Assembly: GCA_016744555.1 (NCBI GenBank)
Contig: JADGED010000172.1
Span: 1 to 5,380 of the forward strand
Direction: 5' to 3'
DNA: 5,380 nt
From: Desulfuromonadaceae bacterium
Lineage (GTDB): Bacteria; Desulfobacterota; Desulfuromonadia; Desulfuromonadales; Geopsychrobacteraceae
A program made the position numbers and the translations under genes. The notes below the pieces were generated by a model. The model saw nothing but the letters and a program-made list of their open reading frames with translations, did no database searches and had not been told where the DNA came from. Shown here piece by piece: positions 1-5,268 of the stretch; position 1 is the first letter of the stretch, and each line of letters begins with the position of its first letter.

Positions 1-389
1 GATTACCGGCAGATACGGTGCAAGCCATTGCCGCCCCGTTTGAGAGACATTTTCCTACTGCTATGGCTGCATTAGTTGAACAGACCTCAACCACAACCAC
101 TCCAGACAACTTAAAACTACAATTAAAACAGGAGATGGGTGCGGCAGATCCGGACTGGGCCCTTCCAGTATGGCACGATCTACTTGCTTGGAACCCTCAG
201 GCTGCCTTCAACGAAATAAAGGTACCGATTCACGCCATAAATGGTTCTTTAATTCCAGAAACTGCGCGTGAACGTTGCGCTCCCTTTATTAACGAGACAA
301 TTATTCCTGACGCCGGACACTTTCTACAAATGGAAGATCCAGCTCGCTTCAATCTTAAATTGGAAGAGATACTAGCTCAACTGCGTTAA
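1..389 (+). CDS. Alpha/beta hydrolase, C-terminal part (5' end outside window)
   Basis: The reading frame is open from base 3 to the TAA at 387-389, giving 128 residues. A GTG at 18 could act as a start, but in-frame codons precede it and the protein has no N-terminal hydrolase core, so this is the tail of a longer gene. What is visible is the last third of an alpha/beta-hydrolase fold: a helical cap-like stretch, then a strand 'IKVPIHAING', then 'DAGHFLQMEDP', where the His fits the catalytic His of the Ser-Asp-His triad and the 'FLQMEDPARFN' context is typical of the family. The nucleophile elbow lies upstream and cannot be seen. At the place where many relatives carry an Asp after 'IN' ('INxD..P'), this protein reads 'INGSLIPE', so the acid may be displaced or absent. 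The substrate cannot be inferred. The hydrolase fold is fairly certain; enzymatic activity is not. Confidence 0.8.
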   Translation, partial: LPADTVQAIAAPFERHFPTAMAALVEQTSTTTTPDNLKLQLKQEMGAADPDWALPVWHDLLAWNPQAAFNEIKVPIHAINGSLIPETARERCAPFINETIIPDAGHFLQMEDPARFNLKLEEILAQLR

Positions 390-425
390 TTCATCATTTT
401 TTGTAATTTAACTTGCCCCACAAAG

Positions 426-453
426 CAGAAATCACCCATATGGGTGATTTCTG
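426..453. terminator. Perfect 28-bp palindrome, possible terminator of the hydrolase gene
   Basis: Bases 426-453 are a perfect inverted repeat of 14 bp per arm with CATATG at the centre (437-442). As RNA it folds into a stem of about 11-12 bp with a tiny loop, 37 bases after the hydrolase stop. The 3' arm contains TTT, but the following bases are GGCCAG, so the uridine tract of a standard intrinsic terminator is missing. It may be a weak or bidirectional terminator that separates the hydrolase from the riboswitch unit. Because it is symmetric at the DNA level, it could also be an operator for a dimeric regulator. The palindrome is certain; its role is open. Confidence 0.5.
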
Positions 454-525
454 GCCAGACCATCTCTGCTAAATTCACAACCTAAAGATAAGAGTTACTT
501 ATATCTATAGGACTCAGCTCAACAC

Positions 526-537
526 TATAAACACGAA
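526..537 (+). promoter_or_regulatory. Candidate -10 box of the riboswitch promoter
   Basis: TATAAA at 526-531 resembles a sigma-70 -10 box. Transcription starting about seven bases later would begin at or near A538, the first base of riboswitch helix P1. This spacing is the main argument, since no good -35 box lies 16-18 bp upstream (the region reads TATCTATAG). Another candidate is TTCACA at 474-479 with weak -10-like sequence near 496-504. An alternative sigma factor or an activator could compensate for the poor -35 box. Confidence 0.35.
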
Positions 538-629
538 AGCTGTTCGAAATAGCAATGGAAGAAATTTTCCAGCGCAAAGCTACGGATTCCACATTAAAAG
601 CTGGAACCGCCGGGTTACCGAAGATAGCT
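538..629 (+). ncRNA. Cyclic-di-GMP-I (GEMM-I) riboswitch aptamer
   Basis: Recognised from the conserved GEMM-I blocks in the right order: AGCAA (551-555), a GAAA-containing hairpin (556-571), GCGCAAAGC (572-580) and CGCCGGGTTACCG (608-620). Helices can be drawn. P1 pairs 543-546 with 619-622 and 538-541 with 626-629, leaving a small internal loop. P2 pairs 556-558 with 569-571, and 559-560 pair with 565-566 to close the GAAA loop (561-564), with 567-568 bulged. P3 pairs 583-585 with 607-609 and 587-591 with 602-606, with A586 bulged. By alignment to the Vibrio cholerae Vc2 aptamer, recalled from the literature, the ligand-contact bases G20, A47 and C92 fall on G552, A577 and C618, all conserved. 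The element lies 128 bases before the lipoprotein start, on the same strand. Ligand identity rests on family knowledge; class I is favoured because all three contacts match. Confidence 0.93.
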
Positions 630-675
630 ATCTGTATTTCCTGCATAAAAAGCATGGGATATTGCGCCTGTCTTC
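620..675 (+). promoter_or_regulatory. Predicted antiterminator pairing of the c-di-GMP riboswitch
   Basis: Bases 620-627 (GAAGATAG) can pair with 668-675 (CTGTCTTC) in eight consecutive pairs, one of them T-G. The first segment is the 3' strand of aptamer helix P1 and the second is most of the 5' arm of the downstream terminator, so the two states exclude each other. With ligand bound, P1 holds 620-627 and the terminator can form. Without ligand, the eight-pair helix can form and block it. The segment also contains the 12-bp palindrome AGATAGCTATCT (622-633), which could form a third local fold. The pairings are seen in the sequence; the switching direction is inferred. Confidence 0.65.
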
Positions 676-697
676 ATTTTTTGAGGATGGGTTTTTT
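667..697 (+). terminator. Intrinsic terminator, expression platform of the riboswitch
   Basis: CCTGTCTTCA (667-676) pairs with TGAGGATGGG (682-691) in ten consecutive pairs, including three G-T wobbles, around a TTTTT loop. It is followed at once by TTTTTT (692-697) and further AT-rich sequence. This is a classical Rho-independent terminator on the plus strand, placed between aptamer and gene, 59 bases before the lipoprotein ATG. It does not follow any credible coding region, which supports a regulatory rather than gene-end role. Confidence 0.8.
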
Positions 698-756
698 ATT
701 ATTAATATTTAGCTCAACAATCGCGAGAATTCGCATAACAAAAAAAGGGGTTAAGA

Positions 757-3312
757 ATGCAAAGATTTTTCGGTCTATTAGTAGCATTAATTTTTATCAG
801 CACTATGGCTGGTTGCGGCGGAAGCAGTGGCGGGGGGAGCTCAAGTAGTGGCGGGGGGAGCGCTAGCACCCTTAGCGGTATTGCAGCTGCCGGTGCACCA
901 ATTGTTGGTCTTGTGAACGTACTAGGGGCAAACGGAGAGACCGCCTCTGCACCTATTGAGGCGGATGGTAGCTACACCCTTAATGTGGACGCTTTGACCC
1001 CTGCTTATATTCTTTTTGCCGAAGGAACAGTCAACGGTCGGTCAGTAAAAATATATTCAGCTGCCGTTGAAGAGGGAAATATTAATATAACTCCAGTAAC
1101 AGACTTCATTGTTCGTCAAGCTGCTGGAGCCGCTATTGAAGAAGTAGTTGACGGCTGGTCAACTTCACAACTTAGTAGTGAAGAGTTGGCAGCTGCTACT
1201 GTCAGAGTAAAAACACAATTGGCACCAGTACTTGCCGCAACCGGAGTTGCAGCAGACTTTGATCCCATGACAGGAGCCTTCGAGGCCGATGGTAACGGAT
1301 TTGATGAAGCTCTCGACTCTATCGATATCAGTGTTACAGGCACCACAGTTACAGTGACCACTGTCACTGGATCAGATTTTACCGATGACGTAGCTGTTTC
1401 TGGTGATGATGCCGACGCCGCTTTGCCAGAGAATGAAGAAGCTGCGATAGTCGCCGGTCTAACAGATATCGAAAGCATAAATGCTCTTCTCGATATTCTG
1501 GAAGCTCTTTATGCCACTCAGGCCCCCGATGCAGCTGCTATCAACGCTCAATTTGCTGGGCTTATTGCTGATGACTTCATTGAAGAAGGTGAAAACAAAG
1601 CCGAAATGCTTGCTGGCTGGCTGAATGACGACGGTCCTGGCATCGGCGCAACATTTACTGCAACGATTGAGAATCAAATCCTAGCAGATGACCTACCAGT
1701 AGGATACAGCAATGGCTACAAGGTACGGGTACGCTACCAGGATGATTCTGGCGAAGAAGATTTTTGGACAACCAATATGGTTTTCAACGGTACAAACTGG
1801 CTTTGGTGGGGCGACAGAACTTGGATAAACTTCGCCGGCGAGCCATTTTCTTGGATTGACAGCCGGAGTACAATTCGGAGCAGATTTGATACCTGGAACG
1901 AAGATTATCAAAACTATGCTTACGATCAGGGAGTCAGATCAATGATCGTTTCTGGACCTGGATTTCCAACCAATTGCGTGTTTAGCCACGCTTTCCCAGA
2001 GAATCGCTTTTATGCAGACAATGACTGCGATGAAGTTTATCTAACCGCACAACAAATTGCTGCAATCCCTGACAATGCAGAATATACCGTGCAGTTGTTT
2101 GCTGAAGAAAGTGATGTCGTTGCAGTTGATGACATGCCGCTACACACCTTTACTTATATCAACCCTAAGCCTCCAGTTGATCCAGCAACGTTAACCACAA
2201 ACTCGTTTGCAATACTGACCGATCCAACTACTCAAACTCTCGACGATGTTACAATTCCTGGCGTCTGGGATATCAGCTGGACGAATCCTACTCAGGCCGT
2301 TCTCGCATGGGCTCAGCTTACTTGGGAACCTACCTTAGGTGGCGATTGGTTATTCCTTGAAGATGAAAATGATGAACGAGGAAAAACTAGCGCCAGTTTT
2401 GATTCCCAAGGCATGGCTGCTCCGCACAGTGACAGCACTGTTGAACTTTGGATTGGAACCCATGATATATATGGCAGACACTTCGGAAGAAGCTTCCAAT
2501 TTAGCGGAAACTCCGTAATCACACCTTCTTTTACCGAGGCGATGTTAGATGCCAGCCCAACCTATTACGTGAGTTGGGAAGGAAATGACACCGTAGATGT
2601 AGGTACAACACAGGATACTATTGTATTCAGCGGCACCTATCCTAACTATGTAGCCACTGTCGAATCAAGCTACTTTGATGATAACGATGATTTCCAAAGC
2701 ACTGAAAATATTGTCTTGAACCTTACATTAAATGCTGACGGTACTCTTTCAGGAGATGGTGAAACTCAAACTTTATTTGCTTCAACGGCAACATACTTAA
2801 CTGTCGATGGAACCGACGGAGTCGACTCTTGGAGGGACGATTGGTATTTTGCGAAACCTGCTGGCTGGCTAGAATCAGTTACTGTCGAATTCACCGCCCA
2901 AATATTAGATGGCATCACCACTGTTTACGTTCAGTATGATGCTGATGATGATGAGGATGCCAACTTTCCAGATGGAACAAATCAGGAAGTGATAACTGTA
3001 GCCAGCAATGGAGATTCTTCGTATACCCTTACTTTCAACAAAGAATATTTAGATGTAATGGGAACCTCTATTGATACTGAAGGGCCATTTATAATGGATG
3101 CTACACTTACTGATGGGATTCTCACCACATCATACTATGATGACGTTGATGATGTTACCTATACCATCAACTGGAGCTTACTCAGTGAAGATGGGACAAC
3201 CCTTGTAGTGGCTGGCGAGGAAATAAATCCAAACGATGCTAACGATTACGGCTCATGGCAGGATGAGTGGCACCTAAACGCACAACCAGACAGCTGGATA
3301 CAAACTCGATAA
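757..3312 (+). CDS. Large acidic multidomain surface lipoprotein, c-di-GMP riboswitch-controlled
   Basis: Encodes 851 residues. The ATG at 757 follows AAGGGG (745-750) at six bases. Residues 1-19 are a lipoprotein signal peptide with lipobox MAGC; Cys20 would be lipidated, and no Asp follows it, which suggests outer-membrane sorting. A Gly/Ser linker spans about 21-37. Residues about 38-125 resemble the carboxypeptidase-regulatory-like beta-sandwich found in many gammaproteobacterial lipoproteins ('LSGIAAAGAPI', 'ADGSYTLNV', 'NITPVTDFIV'), followed by a mostly helical part to about 190. Residues about 240-358 have an NTF2/SnoaL-like pattern ending in 'NWLWWGDRTW' (tentative). The rest is beta-rich, Trp-rich and strongly acidic. 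The only other cysteines, 407 and 424, could form a disulfide. An Asp-rich run at 730-734 might bind calcium. Motif W-x3-W occurs at 692/696 and again at 834/838, which suggests a duplicated C-terminal module. No catalytic motif is evident. A role in adhesion, matrix or surface binding is inferred mainly from location and riboswitch control. Confidence 0.93.
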   Translation: MQRFFGLLVALIFISTMAGCGGSSGGGSSSSGGGSASTLSGIAAAGAPIVGLVNVLGANGETASAPIEADGSYTLNVDALTPAYILFAEGTVNGRSVKIYSAAVEEGNINITPVTDFIVRQAAGAAIEEVVDGWSTSQLSSEELAAATVRVKTQLAPVLAATGVAADFDPMTGAFEADGNGFDEALDSIDISVTGTTVTVTTVTGSDFTDDVAVSGDDADAALPENEEAAIVAGLTDIESINALLDILEALYATQAPDAAAINAQFAGLIADDFIEEGENKAEMLAGWLNDDGPGIGATFTATIENQILADDLPVGYSNGYKVRVRYQDDSGEEDFWTTNMVFNGTNWLWWGDRTWINFAGEPFSWIDSRSTIRSRFDTWNEDYQNYAYDQGVRSMIVSGPGFPTNCVFSHAFPENRFYADNDCDEVYLTAQQIAAIPDNAEYTVQLFAEESDVVAVDDMPLHTFTYINPKPPVDPATLTTNSFAILTDPTTQTLDDVTIPGVWDISWTNPTQAVLAWAQLTWEPTLGGDWLFLEDENDERGKTSASFDSQGMAAPHSDSTVELWIGTHDIYGRHFGRSFQFSGNSVITPSFTEAMLDASPTYYVSWEGNDTVDVGTTQDTIVFSGTYPNYVATVESSYFDDNDDFQSTENIVLNLTLNADGTLSGDGETQTLFASTATYLTVDGTDGVDSWRDDWYFAKPAGWLESVTVEFTAQILDGITTVYVQYDADDDEDANFPDGTNQEVITVASNGDSSYTLTFNKEYLDVMGTSIDTEGPFIMDATLTDGILTTSYYDDVDDVTYTINWSLLSEDGTTLVVAGEEINPNDANDYGSWQDEWHLNAQPDSWIQTR
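826..867 (+). repeat. Tandem 21-bp repeat with two G6 tracts in the lipoprotein linker
   Basis: AGTGGCGGGGGGAGC occurs identically at 826-840 and 847-861, 21 bp (seven codons) apart, in the Gly/Ser linker just after the lipobox. Gain or loss of one unit would stay in frame and only change linker length. Each copy contains a run of six G (832-837 and 853-858), where slippage would shift the frame early in the protein. The tract length is short for a known phase-variable locus. Confidence 0.7.
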
Positions 3313-3326
3313 ACAAAGTTTCAAAA

Positions 3327-3364
3327 GTAGAACGGTTCGACTCGATCAAGTCGAACCGTTCTAC
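3327..3364 (+). terminator. 16-bp hairpin terminator after the lipoprotein gene
   Basis: Bases 3327-3342 pair perfectly with 3349-3364 around the six-base loop CGATCA, 14 bases after the lipoprotein stop. The stem is long and moderately GC-rich, but it is followed by CCCCTTTAAT, so the T-tract is weak. It probably ends or stabilises the lipoprotein transcript. On the minus strand it is followed by CTTTTG, so some bidirectional activity is possible, although no minus-strand gene reads into it. Confidence 0.7.
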
Positions 3365-3604
3365 CCCTTTAATAAAAGTATCTAGTTTTTCTCCCGAACC
3401 AACTAGATAAAATTGCTTAGCCAGTTTTTTATTTTTTATATCCTTCATTCACCTTACACTTTTCAAGCTTCTTCCTTTTTTAAAAAAACATAAAATCAAC
3501 ATCATGCTAAGATAAATCAATACAACTACAGCAGAGAGAGTCTTATCCCTTTTTACAACAAATATATTTCTTAGTGTCTTAGATATTGCAGGGAGAACAA
3601 TTCA
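3365..3604. other. Non-coding stretch with an AT-rich hairpin
   Basis: No credible gene is seen here. It holds one more inverted repeat: TATCTAGTT (3379-3387) pairs with AACTAGATA (3401-3409) over nine pairs with a 13-base loop. There is a T-rich run at 3425-3437 and generally AT-rich sequence leading to the kinase gene. The hairpin is too far from the T-run to be a standard plus-strand terminator. A promoter for the kinase gene must lie here unless it is read through from upstream, but I see no convincing -35/-10 pair. Confidence 0.4.
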
Positions 3605-4114
3605 ATGAAGAACAATATAGTATTAATAGGTATGCCCGGTGCTGGTAAAAGCACCATCGGCGTTATTCTTGCCAAACGGATGGGATTTCAGTTTATCGAT
3701 ACCGACCTTATTATCCAAATGCAGGAGAAGTGTCGCTTGCAACAAATTATAGATACCCGTGGAGTAAAAAAATTTCGCCAAATTGAGGAGCACGTCCTAC
3801 TTAATATAGACAGCAAGCAAAACGTTATCGCTACTGGTGGATCAGCTGTTTATAGTCAGCAAGGGCTGGAAAAACTGGGCAAGAATGGCTGCAGAATATA
3901 TATTGATGTGCCGGTACAAGTACTAAAGCAAAGAATTGCCGATATGGGGCAGCGCGGGCTGGTTATCGATAAAGGGCAAACATTTAACCAACTGCACTTA
4001 GAAAGAACCCCCCTCTACGAAAAATATGCCGATCTAACTATCCCTTGCGCCAAGATGAGTGCAGAGCAAATTGCCGCTAAAATAGAAGAAGCTGTACAGC
4101 CGTTTTTGGCGTAA
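3605..4114 (+). CDS. Shikimate kinase family protein
   Basis: Encodes 169 residues, the normal length for the family, with GGGAG at 3591-3595 nine bases before the ATG. It is a small cytoplasmic P-loop kinase. Walker A is GMPGAGKST (9-17). 'IDTD' ends at Asp34 and 'KKFRQIEE' contains Arg58, matching the shikimate-binding Asp34 and Arg58 of classical enzymes. 'ATGGS' (76-80) matches the third conserved block, but its last Gly is Ser. 'QRGLV' places Arg117 at the LID arginine, and 'LERTPLYEKYAD' carries Arg134 near the usual substrate-binding Arg. The family reaction is ATP-dependent 3-phosphorylation of shikimate in the chorismate pathway. The usual partner aroB is not adjacent, and the LID reads RGLV rather than the usual RPLL, so this may be a paralogue with a shifted role rather than the housekeeping AroK. 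For that reason no symbol is given. It stands alone between two intergenic gaps. Confidence 0.85.
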   Translation: MKNNIVLIGMPGAGKSTIGVILAKRMGFQFIDTDLIIQMQEKCRLQQIIDTRGVKKFRQIEEHVLLNIDSKQNVIATGGSAVYSQQGLEKLGKNGCRIYIDVPVQVLKQRIADMGQRGLVIDKGQTFNQLHLERTPLYEKYADLTIPCAKMSAEQIAAKIEEAVQPFLA

Positions 4115-4157
4115 GCTATAACTACAAAAACCCTCTGTATTCGACGGTAAAATAGGT

Positions 4158-4163
4158 TATAGT
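4158..4163 (+). promoter_or_regulatory. Candidate -10 box for the TPR gene
   Basis: TATAGT followed by GGCGCGCC resembles a sigma-70 -10 box with a GC-rich discriminator. The best-placed -35 hexamers (about 4134-4140) match poorly, so the call is weak. It would give a leader of about 100 bases before the TPR start, which would include the hairpin at 4205-4231. Confidence 0.3.
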
Positions 4164-4204
4164 GGCGCGCCTACTCTCAAAACTACAAGCTGCGAATAAA
4201 AAGA

Positions 4205-4231
4205 TTAAATCTCCTTTTGTGGAGATATTAA
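4205..4231 (+). promoter_or_regulatory. Leader hairpin upstream of the TPR gene
   Basis: ATCTCC (4209-4214) pairs with GGAGAT (4221-4226) around TTTTGT. The stem extends by TTAA (4205-4208) with TTAA (4228-4231) past a bulged A4227. No T-tract follows, so it is not a standard terminator. The 3' arm contains GGAG, which is well placed as a ribosome binding site for an ATG at 4234, so the fold would hide that site. Confidence 0.45.
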
Positions 4232-4233
4232 CC

Positions 4234-4296
4234 ATGCACCAGATAAGCACCACCTTAATAAGGAACCGTTATGTGTTCAGCCCAACAACTAGATGA
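4234..4296 (+). CDS. Possible 20-codon leader ORF overlapping the TPR start
   Basis: An ATG at 4234, nine bases after GGAG (4221-4224), opens a 20-codon frame (MHQISTTLIRNRYVFSPTTR) ending at TGA 4294-4296. It overlaps the first codons of the TPR gene, whose ATG is at 4271, in another frame. The peptide resembles nothing I know. It could be a translated leader that tunes the TPR start, or chance. No amino-acid run typical of attenuation peptides is present. Confidence 0.2.
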   Translation: MHQISTTLIRNRYVFSPTTR

Positions 4297-4717
4297 ATTA
4301 CTACAAAAAGGGATTGAAGCTGCAGAAAAAGGCTATATCCATTCGGCCCAAGTGTTTCTTGGACAAGTATCAGAACAACGAAAAACCCCGATACTGCATA
4401 GCTATCTGGCCTATTGTTTAGCTAAAGGGCAAGGGCGAATGCAATCGGCAATAAAAACTTGCCACGAATCGATCCAACGTGAGCCAAACAATTCTACCCA
4501 CTACCTAATCTTGGGGAGAATCCTATTGATGACCGAAGATAAAGGCAAAGCCATTGATGCTTTTCGGTGTGGGCTTAGACTCGAAAAAAATCTGCTAATC
4601 GTTGACGAATTAAAAATTCTCGGGGTTAGAAAACCAGCAGTACTAAAAGGCTTAAAAAGAAACCACCCAATAAATCGCATACTAGGAAAAATTTTTGATT
4701 CCATGGGCTTCAGGTAA
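4271..4717 (+). CDS. Small TPR-repeat protein
   Basis: Encodes 148 residues. The start is set by AAGGA at 4260-4264, six bases before the ATG. There is no signal peptide or membrane segment, so it is probably cytoplasmic. Three tetratricopeptide-like helical hairpins are visible at about 7-38 ('GIEAAEKGYIHSAQVFL'), 41-74 ('SYLAYCLAKGQGRMQSAIKTC') and 75-107 ('YLILGRILLMTEDKGKAIDAFRCGLRL'), with the usual small residues at the TPR positions. A basic tail (about 110-148, 'LGVRKPAVLKGLKRNHPINRILGK') follows and looks like a conserved capping segment. TPR proteins serve as protein-binding scaffolds; the partner cannot be inferred. The gene converges on yaiI with only eight bases between the stop codons, so the two transcripts probably overlap at their 3' ends. 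Confidence 0.85.
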   Translation: MCSAQQLDELLQKGIEAAEKGYIHSAQVFLGQVSEQRKTPILHSYLAYCLAKGQGRMQSAIKTCHESIQREPNNSTHYLILGRILLMTEDKGKAIDAFRCGLRLEKNLLIVDELKILGVRKPAVLKGLKRNHPINRILGKIFDSMGFR

Positions 4718-4725
4718 CTAACCGC

Positions 4726-5172
4726 TTAGCGACAGCGAGCTAAAAAACGGTCTAACTCATTAGCAAACTTTTGTTTATCCTTACTACTGTATGCAGCTGG
4801 ACCACCAGTTTCTACCCCATTACTGCGCAAATCATCCATAAAGTTTCGCACAGATAATCGTTCACTAATATTGTCTTCACTAAAAAAGACTCCGCGGGGG
4901 TCAATTGCATGCCCACCTTTCGCTATAGTGTCGGCAGCTAAGGGGATATCTGCCGTGACCACTAAATCACCAGCGGTCAGCAACCGGACAATCTCTTGAT
5001 CCGCAACATCTGCTCCAGCAGCAACCTGAATAGAACTAATCCACTTTGACGCAGGATGGCCTAGGGAACGATTGGCAACCAAGGTCAAAAATATCATCCT
5101 TCTTTCTGCTGCGCGGTAAAGCAATTCTTTTATCGGCTTGGGACAAGCATCCGCATCAATCCAAATTTTCAT
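4726..5172 (-). CDS. yaiI: YaiI/YqxD family protein (DUF188, UPF0178)
   Basis: Encodes 148 residues when started at the ATG whose complement is at 5170-5172. This gives the family's standard N-terminus MKIWIDADACP and the usual length. A longer frame runs back to 5256, but its first 28 residues have no family resemblance and cross the divergent promoter region. GGTGA lies five bases before the chosen ATG. The protein tracks E. coli YaiI closely: 'DADACPKPIKE', 'YRAAER', 'VAAGADVADQEIVR', 'AGDLVVTADIPLAA', 'DPRG', 'ERLSVRNFMDDLR' and 'TGGP'. The conserved acidic residues (Asp6, Asp8, Asp58, Asp69, Asp75) fit a PIN-like nuclease fold, as suggested for this family, but the biochemical function is unknown to me. 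It is a cytoplasmic protein. Confidence 0.95.
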   Translation of the reverse strand: MKIWIDADACPKPIKELLYRAAERRMIFLTLVANRSLGHPASKWISSIQVAAGADVADQEIVRLLTAGDLVVTADIPLAADTIAKGGHAIDPRGVFFSEDNISERLSVRNFMDDLRSNGVETGGPAAYSSKDKQKFANELDRFLARCR

Positions 5173-5268
5173 TAACTTCACCATTATAGATAATAATTCA
5201 CCCTCTTTGCCTTTCAGCCATTCTACGTTAGTATATAGGCTATGCGACCTATCCACAGGAGGAAACCC
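5173..5268. promoter_or_regulatory. Divergent promoter region between yaiI and the ACT gene
   Basis: This 96-bp gap must serve both genes. On the minus strand there are two -10-like boxes: a perfect TATAAT (complement of 5183-5188), which would start RNA only a few bases before the yaiI ATG, and TATACT (complement of 5230-5235), which would give a leader of about 50 bases. On the plus strand, TTGCCT (5207-5212) and TATATA (5232-5237) form a weak pair with a long 19-bp spacer. A small inverted repeat, ATAGG (5235-5239) with CCTAT (5248-5252), lies near the plus-strand start. The boxes are real; their use is inferred. Confidence 0.35.

Noticed and set aside
622..633. 12-bp palindrome AGATAGCTATCT as an operator
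   Set aside because: It overlaps the P1 3' strand and antiterminator segment, which explain its sequence better; it is kept only as a possible third local fold.
555..848. 97-codon plus-strand open frame starting inside the riboswitch
   Set aside because: It runs through the aptamer, the terminator and the lipoprotein start in another frame, has no ribosome site and no protein-like pattern; the RNA structure explains the region.
1116..1478. Minus-strand 120-codon frame within the lipoprotein gene (and smaller ones at 1459-1677, 1693-1911, 2313-2522)
   Set aside because: Composition is biased Ser/Ala/Val as expected for the antisense of an acidic coding frame; no start signals and no family resemblance.
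3379..3409. Nine-pair hairpin as a terminator
   Set aside because: The stem is AT-rich with a 13-base loop and no T-run follows on the plus strand; on the minus strand a TTTTATT follows, but no minus-strand gene reads into it.
3239..3448. Minus-strand 69-codon frame across the lipoprotein 3' end
   Set aside because: It is built largely from the terminator hairpin and AT-rich spacer; no ribosome site or family pattern.
4723..4737. CGCT/AGCG hairpin between the convergent TPR and yaiI genes as a shared terminator
   Set aside because: Only four pairs and no T-run on either strand.
5173..5256. N-terminal extension of yaiI by 28 residues
   Set aside because: The family starts at MKIWIDADACP; the extension has no homologous feel and would cover the divergent promoter region.
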